A stretch of DNA of 64,000 nucleotides from Candidatus Poribacteria bacterium (GTDB lineage Bacteria > Poribacteria > WGA-4E > WGA-3G): contig JAPPFM010000059.1 of NCBI GenBank assembly GCA_028821605.1, forward strand, positions 124,001-188,000, given 5' to 3'. Numbering within the stretch: position 1 is the stretch's first letter; every line of letters starts with the position of its first letter. Position numbers and translations under genes: made by a program. The notes below the pieces were generated by a model. The model saw only the letters and a program-made list of their open reading frames with translations, was not told the DNA's origin and made no database searches. Positions 8,537-16,057 of the stretch are shown here, in pieces.

Positions 8537-9682
8537 ATGATAAAAACAACTCAATGGACAGTCGTCTGCTTGGTTTTGTGCCTAAGTGTTGGCACTGCGT
8601 TTAGCCAAGGGCTTAGCCCACCGGCAAACGTCACGGCAGTGGATACACCCAATGACGATGGCTCCAGTATCACCATCAAGTGGGACACAGCCCCCGAAGA
8701 TAGCGGTATCACAGGATATCAAATCCTGCGGCGGATAGCAGACGGCGATCTTGAAGAAATCGGTGAACTACTGCCTGCCGGAACAGCGACTTATGTCGAT
8801 TCCTCTATTGAAAAAGGGAACGCCTACGCCTACATTGTGCGCGCCGTTAGCGAGACAGAGGCAACAGTGGATTCCGAACAAACCGTCCCCGTCAAAGGAA
8901 CAGGGGAATGGTTTCATACCGGCAAAATCCCGCTGTTTATCGCCATGCTTCTCTTTGGTGCCGTTATTCTTTGGAATATCTATTATGCGCGGAGTGGTAA
9001 AGATATCTTCGTTCGGCGCATCCCTGGACTTGAGGCTGTAGATGAAGCCATCGGTAGAGCCACGGAGATGGGACGCTCTATTCTCTATACCTTAGGGTTA
9101 GGTCGCGTAGATGATGTCCCTACTATTGCGAGTATGACAATTCTGGGGCAAGTGGCACGGCGAACTGCCGATTATGAAACACCATTGCGTGTGCCTTGCC
9201 GGGATCCAATTGTTATGAATGTCGTGCGTGAGGTCGTGCGAACAGCATATCTTGATGAAGGTCGTCCGGATGTCTATAACGAGGAAAACGTTTTCTTTGT
9301 CAGTGAAAGCCAATTCGCCTACGCTGCTGGTGTGGATGGTATTATGCTTCGTGAAAAACCCGCGGCGATATTTTTACAAGGTCAATTTTTCGCTGAATCG
9401 CTTATTCTCGCGGAAACAGGCAATTCTATTGGTGCCATTCAGATTGCAGGAACAGACTCTGAGCACCAACTTCCGTTCTTTATCGCTGCATGCGACTATA
9501 CTTTAATTGGTGAAGAATTGTACGCAGCGAGTGCTTATCTGTCCAGAGAACCGATGTTACTTGGGAGTCTCAGAGGACAAGATTGGGGAAAGGTACTCAT
9601 TTTCATAACTATGATTCTGGGCGTGATTCTTGAGTTGTCCGGTGTCAATTGGATAACAACGCTCTTACAAAAGGTGAATTAG
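8537..9682 (+). CDS. Membrane protein with fibronectin type III domain, first gene of four-gene operon
   Basis: A signal peptide (residues 1-23, ending AFSQ) precedes one fibronectin type III domain (about 27-118; PPANVTAV, ITIKWDTAPEDSGITGYQILR, YAYIVRAV). A transmembrane segment follows (about 131-150), then a soluble domain of about 190 residues (DVPTIASMTILGQVARRTADYETPLRVP, FVSESQFAYAAGVDGIML, EKPAAIFLQGQFFAESLILAETG) and a second transmembrane segment near the C-terminus. With the FN3 domain outside, the large domain would be cytoplasmic. It resembles an uncharacterised family I recall as DUF6754, which I cannot confirm. It is the first of four tightly packed genes, with GAGG before the ATG. 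Likely the scaffold of a membrane complex; function unknown. Confidence 0.75.
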   Translation: MIKTTQWTVVCLVLCLSVGTAFSQGLSPPANVTAVDTPNDDGSSITIKWDTAPEDSGITGYQILRRIADGDLEEIGELLPAGTATYVDSSIEKGNAYAYIVRAVSETEATVDSEQTVPVKGTGEWFHTGKIPLFIAMLLFGAVILWNIYYARSGKDIFVRRIPGLEAVDEAIGRATEMGRSILYTLGLGRVDDVPTIASMTILGQVARRTADYETPLRVPCRDPIVMNVVREVVRTAYLDEGRPDVYNEENVFFVSESQFAYAAGVDGIMLREKPAAIFLQGQFFAESLILAETGNSIGAIQIAGTDSEHQLPFFIAACDYTLIGEELYAASAYLSREPMLLGSLRGQDWGKVLIFITMILGVILELSGVNWITTLLQKVN

Positions 9683-9690
9683 GGGGATTT

Positions 9691-10311
9691 ATGAAAAGAC
9701 AAGTACCTTTAGTGCTCTGTTTTCTTTTTGGCGTTGCGACAATTCTGACCCGATTTAGTCCACACCCCTATTCTCAATTCTTTTACGAAGAGGTGAATAG
9801 TTGGGTACTCATTATTACGCCTTTCGCATTGGTCTTGGCGACAGTGACACTTATCCGCGCGCATGTGACACGTATTCGTCGGCGTACAGAGTATTGGCGA
9901 TACAGTTTTATTGTCTTCGTCGGCATTATCATAATGGTTGTCATAGGGGTACCCTTTGGACCGCAGCATTCTGTGTTTGAATGGTTATTCAACAACGTTC
10001 AAGTGCCGATGGAGGCCACTATGTTTTCACTCTTAGCCTTCTTTATTGCATCGGCGGCATATCGAGCATTTCGTGCTCGCTCATTTGAGGCGACCCTACT
10101 CCTTGTCACTGCGATTATTGTCATGCTGGGGAATGTCCCAGTTGGAGACTTAATTTGGAGTGAGACATCAAGTATGAAACAGTGGATCTTAAATAACCCG
10201 AACCTTTCAGCAAGGCGGGGAATTATACTCGGAGTGAGTTTAGGTGTAATTTCGCAATCCATCCGAATTATACTCGGAATTGAACGCTCGTACTTAGGGG
10301 GAGGAGATTAA
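9691..10311 (+). CDS. Six-TM membrane protein, second gene of the operon
   Basis: A 206-residue integral membrane protein with six predicted hydrophobic segments, beginning at VPLVLCFLFGVATIL, then WVLIITPFALVLATVTLI, FIVFVGIIIMVVIGV, TMFSLLAFFIASAA, LLLVTAIIVMLGNV and GIILGVSLGVISQSI. The loops are short and no catalytic motif is recognised. The reading frame is open from a TTG at 9649 inside the previous gene, but ATG 9691 has an excellent ribosome site (AGGGGGATTT) and lies eight bases after that gene's stop. Three bases separate its stop from the next gene. It may form a channel or anchor with its operon partners; function unknown. Confidence 0.72.
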   Translation: MKRQVPLVLCFLFGVATILTRFSPHPYSQFFYEEVNSWVLIITPFALVLATVTLIRAHVTRIRRRTEYWRYSFIVFVGIIIMVVIGVPFGPQHSVFEWLFNNVQVPMEATMFSLLAFFIASAAYRAFRARSFEATLLLVTAIIVMLGNVPVGDLIWSETSSMKQWILNNPNLSARRGIILGVSLGVISQSIRIILGIERSYLGGGD

Positions 10312-10314
10312 CAG

Positions 10315-11130
10315 ATGCTTGATAAATTGATGAACATGGACAGGCGAGTGGTCTTTATTCTCGTTGCCCTTGCAGTTATCATCCCGACGAAACTACAGGT
10401 GAATTTACCCATTTCGGTCTCTGAACCCACACAGCAGCTCTACGATTATATTGATAATTTAGAAGCAGATTCAACCATCATGATTGCATTTGATTATGGG
10501 CCTGCAGGTCTACCGGAACTCCATCCGATGGGGAGGGCCGTCCTCAAACAGTGCTTTGATAAAGGTGTCCGTGTTATTGGTGTCACATTAGCTCCCGATG
10601 GGCCCACCTTAGCAAATACACTGATGGAAGAAATTGCCCAAGAGAGCGGAGCCACGGCTGGCGAAGATTATGTTTTCCTGGGCTACCGACCCGGAGGTGT
10701 ACTGGTTATGCTTGGAATGGGAACCAATATCGCCGATGTTTTTGAAAGTGACTACAACGGAACAGCACTTGCTGAAATTCCGATAATGGAAAACATCACA
10801 AACTACGACCAAATCTCTCTTCTGGTGGACTTCGCTTCTGGCAGCACCACAGAGCAATGGATCAATTATGCGAACACACAATACAATTTACAAGTCGCTG
10901 CAGGTGTCACCGGGGTTATTATAGCGCAGATGTATCCGTTCCTGCAAACCGGACAATTGGTAGGCTTAATAGCAGGTATTGCGGGAGCTGCTGAGTATGA
11001 ACGCCTCATAGATGCTCCGGCAAAAGGAATGCAGTGGATTAATATTGAATCGTTTGTGCATCTATTGATTGTCGGTTTAGTCATTCTTGGTAATATCACA
11101 TTCTTCATTCGGAACCGGCAAGAGGAGTAA
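10315..11130 (+). CDS. Membrane-anchored alpha/beta-domain protein, third gene of the operon
   Basis: A short N-terminal transmembrane segment (VVFILVALAVIIPTKL) precedes an alpha/beta domain of about 150 residues: STIMIAFDYGPAGLPELHPM, GVRVIGVTLAPDGP, GEDYVFLGYRPGGVLVMLGM and ISLLVDFASGSTTEQW. Two later hydrophobic segments follow (VGLIAGIAGAAEY region and HLLIVGLVILGNITFF). The alternating strand-helix pattern resembles a Rossmann-like or solute-binding fold, but no known family is recognised. The ribosome site GGGGGAGGAG lies in the last codons of the preceding gene. Being soluble in the middle, this is the likely ligand-handling or enzymatic member of the complex; this is inference only. 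Confidence 0.72.
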   Translation: MLDKLMNMDRRVVFILVALAVIIPTKLQVNLPISVSEPTQQLYDYIDNLEADSTIMIAFDYGPAGLPELHPMGRAVLKQCFDKGVRVIGVTLAPDGPTLANTLMEEIAQESGATAGEDYVFLGYRPGGVLVMLGMGTNIADVFESDYNGTALAEIPIMENITNYDQISLLVDFASGSTTEQWINYANTQYNLQVAAGVTGVIIAQMYPFLQTGQLVGLIAGIAGAAEYERLIDAPAKGMQWINIESFVHLLIVGLVILGNITFFIRNRQEE

Positions 11131-11134
11131 ATTT

Positions 11135-11809
11135 ATGGAAATTTTTGGCATCTGGCTCGCGGCGTTTTTGACGTTGTCCATTTACAGTTTCCTTTACCGA
11201 GATAATCCATTCTATCGGTTTGCTGAATATCTTTTTATAGGAATATCAGTTGGATACTACATCGTTATTTACATTCACCAAGGCTTTATCCCATTTGCTT
11301 GGGAGCCATTTTGGGCGGCGGTTAAACCTTTCTGGCCAGGAATCCCTCGAGAAGCCGGCTGGATAGGATTGATAAAATTGATTCCAATAGCACTGGGACT
11401 TTTGTTCTTTGGTGGTTTGTCTCCGCGGCACACATGGCTGATTCGCTATCCGAGTGCTGTTCTTGTCGGGTTTGGATCAGGAATCTCCATTCCACTGATG
11501 TTACAGACATTTATTTTCGCGCAGACACGCGGAACGGTTGAACCTTTTGGGGGCATCCATGCTGGGACCGTCACTGGCTGGGGCATTCTTGAGGCAGGAC
11601 TCATGCTTGCTGGGGTTGTTTGTACACTCACCTATTTCTTCTTCTCGGTAGAACACCGAGGTCCGATCAATTGGCTTTCAAAAGTTGGTATTGCCTTTCT
11701 CATGATCGGGTTCGGTGCTGCATTTGGAAACACCGTTATGGGCCGTGTTGCGCTCCTCATTCAACGTGTTGACTTCTTGCTAAACACTTGGCTCGGTGCA
11801 ATCTTTTGA
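11135..11809 (+). CDS. Six-TM membrane protein, last gene of the operon
   Basis: A 224-residue membrane protein with about six hydrophobic segments (IFGIWLAAFLTLSIYSFLY, FIGISVGYYIVIYIHQGF, LIPIALGLLFFGGL, AVLVGFGSGISIPLMLQ, GLMLAGVVCTLTYFFF and IAFLMIGFGAAFGNTV). The frame opens earlier at 11087, but ATG 11135, five bases after the previous stop with AGAGGAG ahead, is the true start. FGSGISIPLMLQ and FGAAFGNTVMG are glycine-rich and could be helix-packing segments. No homology to a known transporter is recognised. It ends the operon; the next 162 bases are non-coding repeat. Confidence 0.72.
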   Translation: MEIFGIWLAAFLTLSIYSFLYRDNPFYRFAEYLFIGISVGYYIVIYIHQGFIPFAWEPFWAAVKPFWPGIPREAGWIGLIKLIPIALGLLFFGGLSPRHTWLIRYPSAVLVGFGSGISIPLMLQTFIFAQTRGTVEPFGGIHAGTVTGWGILEAGLMLAGVVCTLTYFFFSVEHRGPINWLSKVGIAFLMIGFGAAFGNTVMGRVALLIQRVDFLLNTWLGAIF

Positions 11810-11854
11810 CGTTTTTTTATTATTAAGCTTTCGCTCTGTGCTTGGCTTCGCTTA

Positions 11855-11916
11855 CGCGTAGATTTCTGGTGATGCTAAAGACGTAGCCTGCAACACCGGC
11901 GCAGGCGGATCTACGC
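11855..11916. repeat. Nested palindromes after the membrane operon
   Basis: GCGTAGAT at 11855-11862 pairs with ATCTACGC at 11909-11916, and inside them GCCTGC...GCAGGC forms a second hairpin. CAAGGTTTGAACCTGCC follows on the right. The block looks like an intergenic REP-like element; it may also stop transcription of the upstream operon, though the T-run (11813-11819) precedes it. Confidence 0.4.
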
Positions 11917-11971
11917 AAAAGCACGTCAAGGTTTGAACCTGCCTGACCGAACCGTGAGGAAAAATTAAAAA

Positions 11972-12814
11972 ATGAAACTTGGATATAGCACCTGGGGGAT
12001 GCCCACCGTCCCCATAGACACCGCCATCTCCCATCTCGCGAACCTCGGATACGATGGCGTTGAACTCACCATCATTCCACGCTTCACGACTGAACTCAGC
12101 ACGCTTGACGCTGCAGAACGGAAACGGATTGCCTCTCTATTAGAACAGCACAACTTAGCACTACCGGCAATTGCAGCACACTCCAGTCTGTTGGAAATAG
12201 ATCCGGACGCACACGCCAAAAATATGTGGCGGCTGAAAGGGGGTGTCGATCTGGCAGTAGAACTCGTGCAAGGCGATGAACCACCTGCAGTTAACACGAC
12301 TCCTGGCGGAAAACCGGAGGATTGGGATAGAAACAAAGAATTTCTCGCCGAGCGGGTGGGAGAACTCGTCGATTACGGAGCATCACGCGGCGTTACCATC
12401 GCTATGGAACCGCACATCGGCGCAATCATTGACACACCTGCAAAAGTGCTTGAACTCTTAGAAATCGTCAATTCACCGTATCTCAAAGTCAACTTCGACA
12501 TCAGTCATTTTGATATCGTTGGTATGCCGACGGAAGAAACGGTGGCGGCGTTAGCAGCGGTATCAGCACATACACACGTCAAAGACCAGCGCGGCACTGC
12601 TCCTGACCACGAATTCCTCATCCCTGGCGAAGGGCCTTTTGATTATGTTGGCTACCTCAAGGAGATGCAGGCACACGGTTACGATGGATTCATCACTGCC
12701 GAAGTGAGCTTTATGGTGCAGGCACGAGAAGACTATGATCCGCTCGCCGCTGCGACGCTCTCATATCAAACACTGTCAAACGCCTTTACGGAAGCTGGAA
12801 TTGAACGAGGATAA
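11972..12814 (+). CDS. Sugar phosphate isomerase/epimerase-type TIM-barrel protein
   Basis: A 280-residue protein of the AP-endonuclease-2-like TIM-barrel family, which includes sugar epimerases, hydroxypyruvate isomerase and inosose dehydratase. It opens with KLGYSTWGMPTVP and NLGYDGVELTI; the metal-binding residues are the Glu in IAMEPHIGAI, Asp and His in NFDISHFD, the His in THVKDQRG and the Glu in ITAEVSFM. It acts in the cytoplasm on a sugar or polyol that cannot be named from sequence. Its stop overlaps the sulfatase start by one base (TAATG), so the two are coupled, which suggests breakdown of a sulfated sugar. Confidence 0.82.
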   Translation: MKLGYSTWGMPTVPIDTAISHLANLGYDGVELTIIPRFTTELSTLDAAERKRIASLLEQHNLALPAIAAHSSLLEIDPDAHAKNMWRLKGGVDLAVELVQGDEPPAVNTTPGGKPEDWDRNKEFLAERVGELVDYGASRGVTIAMEPHIGAIIDTPAKVLELLEIVNSPYLKVNFDISHFDIVGMPTEETVAALAAVSAHTHVKDQRGTAPDHEFLIPGEGPFDYVGYLKEMQAHGYDGFITAEVSFMVQAREDYDPLAAATLSYQTLSNAFTEAGIERG

Positions 12815-14196
12815 TGATGAGTACGCCAAACGTGCTTCTGCTAATGACAGATCAACAGCGGTCGGACGCGATGGGCTGCAGTGGTGATTGGGTGCAGACC
12901 CCAAATCTGGATCGCATCGCAAGTGAAGGTGTCCGATTCACCAACTGCGTCACAACATCGCCGGTTTGTATCCCGACGCGGCTCAGTTTGGCAACAGGTT
13001 TGTATCCCCACAACACCCATGTCTGGAACAACATGAACCATCAGATGCCTCCTGAAACGCCGACATGGATGCAAGCTGTGCGCGAGGCTGGCTATAGGAC
13101 GAGCCTTTTCGGTAAGACACATCTCCACCCACACAACGGTGATCTACGAGAACGCGAAGGATTGATGAACGCCTACGGGTTAGACGATGTGAACGAAATC
13201 GGTGGACCGCGGGCAAGCGCGAACGTCCTGTCGCACATGACGGCGGAATGGGAGACGAAAGGACTTTGGGATGCCTATCGCGCCGATTATCGCGAACGGT
13301 TCAGCACGAAACCGCATCTCGTCCGTCCGTCAACGTTGGGACTTGAAAATTACGCCGATGTCTATGTCGGACAGCAGGCGAAGCAATACCTCCAGAACTA
13401 TGATCGAGAGGAACCTTGGTGCTGTTGGGTCAGTTTCGGTGGACCACATGAGCCATGGGACACGCCTGAACCTTACGCCAGCATGTATGACCCCGAAGGT
13501 ATGCCGCCAGCGATACCACGTCCACCTGCCGGAGAGCGTCCACGTGGACATTTAGATCGACTGATGCAGCGGGTGAACCCAACGTTTGAACCCGGTGAGA
13601 TCGGAAGACTCCGAGCGAATTACGCAGGCAACGTCACGCTCATTGATGCACAGATCGGCGAGATTCTCGACACAATTGAGGCACGCGGCGAACTTGAAAA
13701 TACAATCATTGTTCACACCTCCGACCACGGTGAAATGAATGGTGATTATGGACTTATCTATAAAAGCAATTTTCTGAACGGCGCAGTCCGCATTCCACTA
13801 CTCGTGCGAACCCCTGACAGCACAAACGCCGGAAGTATTTGCGACAGTCCCACGGAATGGATTGACATCGGTCCAACGCTTGTTGAATTGATAGGAGGGG
13901 AATTAGAGCATCGTCAATTCGGGAAGTCGTTGTGCCCAGTCCTCACACAACCGGAAACGACACATCGTGAATTTGCAATTTCAGAGATAGAGGGTGAGAT
14001 TATGCTCCTAAATCAGGAGTGGAAGGCTGCTGTCAACGCGGAGGGTGAAGTCTATCTCCTATTTGATGTGCAGAACGACCCGGATGAAACACAGAATCTC
14101 GCCGGTAGACCTGAAGTGGCGGATGTTGAAACGGCATTGCGCCTGCAAATCTTAGAGCGGCTTATGCAGACGCAACTGAAAAAACCGTTTTGGTAG
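12814..14196 (+). CDS. Formylglycine-dependent sulfatase
   Basis: A 460-residue type I sulfatase that hydrolyses a sulfate ester. The active-site Cys52 sits in SPVCIPTRLSLATG, the CxPxR signature converted to formylglycine by a maturation enzyme not present in the window. Metal ligands are Asp13 in MTDQQRSD and the Asp/His pair in HTSDHGEMNGDYG. There is no signal peptide, so either the protein is cytoplasmic or it uses another route; many sulfatases are exported. It is coupled to the sugar isomerase gene upstream. The substrate is probably a sulfated glycan or polyol monomer. It ends one base before the convergent dehydrogenase gene. Confidence 0.88.
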   Translation: MMSTPNVLLLMTDQQRSDAMGCSGDWVQTPNLDRIASEGVRFTNCVTTSPVCIPTRLSLATGLYPHNTHVWNNMNHQMPPETPTWMQAVREAGYRTSLFGKTHLHPHNGDLREREGLMNAYGLDDVNEIGGPRASANVLSHMTAEWETKGLWDAYRADYRERFSTKPHLVRPSTLGLENYADVYVGQQAKQYLQNYDREEPWCCWVSFGGPHEPWDTPEPYASMYDPEGMPPAIPRPPAGERPRGHLDRLMQRVNPTFEPGEIGRLRANYAGNVTLIDAQIGEILDTIEARGELENTIIVHTSDHGEMNGDYGLIYKSNFLNGAVRIPLLVRTPDSTNAGSICDSPTEWIDIGPTLVELIGGELEHRQFGKSLCPVLTQPETTHREFAISEIEGEIMLLNQEWKAAVNAEGEVYLLFDVQNDPDETQNLAGRPEVADVETALRLQILERLMQTQLKKPFW

Positions 14197-14197
14197 A

Positions 14198-14911
14198 TTA
14201 GGCTCTGCCGTAAACAGGTATAGCAGCACCGTTGATGATAGTCGCATCGTCGGAAGTGAGGAAACAGATTACCTTGGCAACATCGGCGGGGGCTACCCAT
14301 CGGTCGTGGTCTTCGTCTGGCATGGCTTCCCGATTCATGGGGGTGTCCATAATGCTCGGCATAATGGCGTTGACATTCACTCCCGAATCCATCACCTCTG
14401 CAGCCAATGATTCGGTTAAAGTACGTACACCGCCTTTAGAGACACAGTAGGCACTCAATCCCGCCTCACCTTTTAATCCAGCGCGCGCAGAGACATTAAT
14501 GATCTTCCCATAACCCTGCGCGGTCATGTGCGGAATTGCCGTCTTACAACAGAGGAAAACCGACTTGAGGTTGAGGTTCATCATGAAGTCCCATCTATCC
14601 TCTTCAAGCTCCGCAGTTGGGATCCCACCGACAAACCCGCCAACAATGTTCACTAGGACATCCAACGAACCAAATTGGGATACGAATTCCTCAATGGTCT
14701 TCTGAACTTCGGTTTCCTCGGTAACATTCGCAAAGAGGAAGGTGACATCTTCAAAAAGGTCTGGATTGAACTTTTTGAAAGTCTCAACTTCGTTCTCAAA
14801 CAGATATGTGACAGCGACAGTGTCGCCTTGGGCGAGGTAGGCTTTGGTGACAGCACTCCCTAATATACCGGTGCCGCCGGTGATGAGGACTTTGCGGTTC
14901 TGTTTTGTCAT
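14198..14911 (-). CDS. Short-chain dehydrogenase/reductase
   Basis: A classical SDR of 237 residues using NAD(P). TGGTGILG near the start is the TGxxxGxG cofactor loop; NIVGG, the catalytic Ser in NVSARAG and the Tyr/Lys pair in YCVSK complete the active site. SIMDTPMNRE after the active site forms the substrate loop. Substrate unknown; the family reduces 3-oxoacyl groups, sugars and ketones. It is convergent with the sulfatase gene and only one base apart, so a terminator must lie inside one of the two genes. Confidence 0.88.
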   Translation of the reverse strand: MTKQNRKVLITGGTGILGSAVTKAYLAQGDTVAVTYLFENEVETFKKFNPDLFEDVTFLFANVTEETEVQKTIEEFVSQFGSLDVLVNIVGGFVGGIPTAELEEDRWDFMMNLNLKSVFLCCKTAIPHMTAQGYGKIINVSARAGLKGEAGLSAYCVSKGGVRTLTESLAAEVMDSGVNVNAIMPSIMDTPMNREAMPDEDHDRWVAPADVAKVICFLTSDDATIINGAAIPVYGRA

Positions 14912-14968
14912 CTTTAAATTTCTCCATTTGGTTAGTAGTTATGTGTATAAAGTTTGAATGAAAACATT

Positions 14969-15958
14969 TCATACAACCCCGATACCGGGGCGTTTTGGTA
15001 GTATCAATTTACCTTCATCAAGAGTTACACCGATGTATGGATCATTGTCAATGAGCAGATGACCATCCAGATCGGTATAGTCTACAAGTGGTGTCAGATG
15101 CGCAGCTGCGGTGATACCGAGCGAACTCTCTATCATACACCCCAACATCACAGACAAGCCGTGTGCACGAGCGACGTTTATCATCCGGTGCGCTTCAAGC
15201 AATCCACCACACTTGACGAGTTTGATATTGATACCGTCAACACATTCAGCAAGAGTCGGTATATCACTTGCACGTTTGACACTCTCATCAGCAATAATTG
15301 GTAATTCTGAGTGCTCGCGGACAAATTTGAGTCCTGACAGATCATTGGGTTTCGTCGGTTGTTCAATTAATTCAATACCATACCGAGCAAGTTCCTTGAT
15401 TTTGCAAACCGCTTCTTTGGGTGTCCACGCCGTGTTTGCATCGACGTAAATAGGTTTATCTGTCACATCGCGAAGTTTCTGAATTATCTCAATATCGCGA
15501 GGTGTACCGAGTTTGACTTTCAAGATCGGATACATCTCAGCACGTCTCGTTTTCTCCGCCATCACCTCAGGTTCATCAAGTCCAATAGTAAACGATGTGC
15601 AAGGGGTTTTATGAGGATTGAGTCCCCAGAGTTGATAGAGCGAAACACCCAACTTTTTACCGAGTCGATCGTGGAGTGCCATATCAATGGCGGATTTCGC
15701 TGCGTAATTGCCGCCGAGTGTTGTTTCAACAGTCTCCATTACATCATGGATCGCATCCAGATTGCCAGAAAGCGTGGGGGCAAGTGTTTTCAACGCTACA
15801 CCGACTGTCTCAACGGTTTCACCATAAAATCGCGCGGGTGCTGTTTCACCGATGCCACCGTCAATCTCTACAGAGATTACCTGTCGGAACGCGTCTGTCG
15901 CGCGGCGGGCGATCTTGAACGGATCCTTGAGTTGCAATTCTGTGATTTTAATATCCAT
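14969..15958 (-). CDS. Dipeptide epimerase of the enolase superfamily (L-Ala-D/L-Glu type)
   Basis: An enolase-superfamily member with the muconate-lactonising barrel. The acid-base lysines are the second Lys of LKVKLG and the Lys in KLVKCGG; the magnesium ligands are Asp in VDANTAW, Glu in IEQPT and Asp in IADES. The C-terminal DLDG is the DxD motif that holds the substrate amino group in L-Ala-D/L-Glu epimerases, which act in recycling of cell-wall peptides. The frame opens at 16042, but ATG 15958 fits the normal N-terminus (MDIKITELQLKDPFKI). The gene upstream is a cell-wall amidase, in keeping with murein turnover. Exact dipeptide specificity is not certain. Confidence 0.82.
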   Translation of the reverse strand: MDIKITELQLKDPFKIARRATDAFRQVISVEIDGGIGETAPARFYGETVETVGVALKTLAPTLSGNLDAIHDVMETVETTLGGNYAAKSAIDMALHDRLGKKLGVSLYQLWGLNPHKTPCTSFTIGLDEPEVMAEKTRRAEMYPILKVKLGTPRDIEIIQKLRDVTDKPIYVDANTAWTPKEAVCKIKELARYGIELIEQPTKPNDLSGLKFVREHSELPIIADESVKRASDIPTLAECVDGINIKLVKCGGLLEAHRMINVARAHGLSVMLGCMIESSLGITAAAHLTPLVDYTDLDGHLLIDNDPYIGVTLDEGKLILPKRPGIGVV

Positions 15959-16057
15959 TTTCCTAATTGTCCTTGCGGTTCGTTCAGGTGAATTGCTCCT
16001 TTGACGTGCCTTTCCGTGGATCCCCTTTCCACTTCGTTCCAAGCTACGTGCTTCTGT

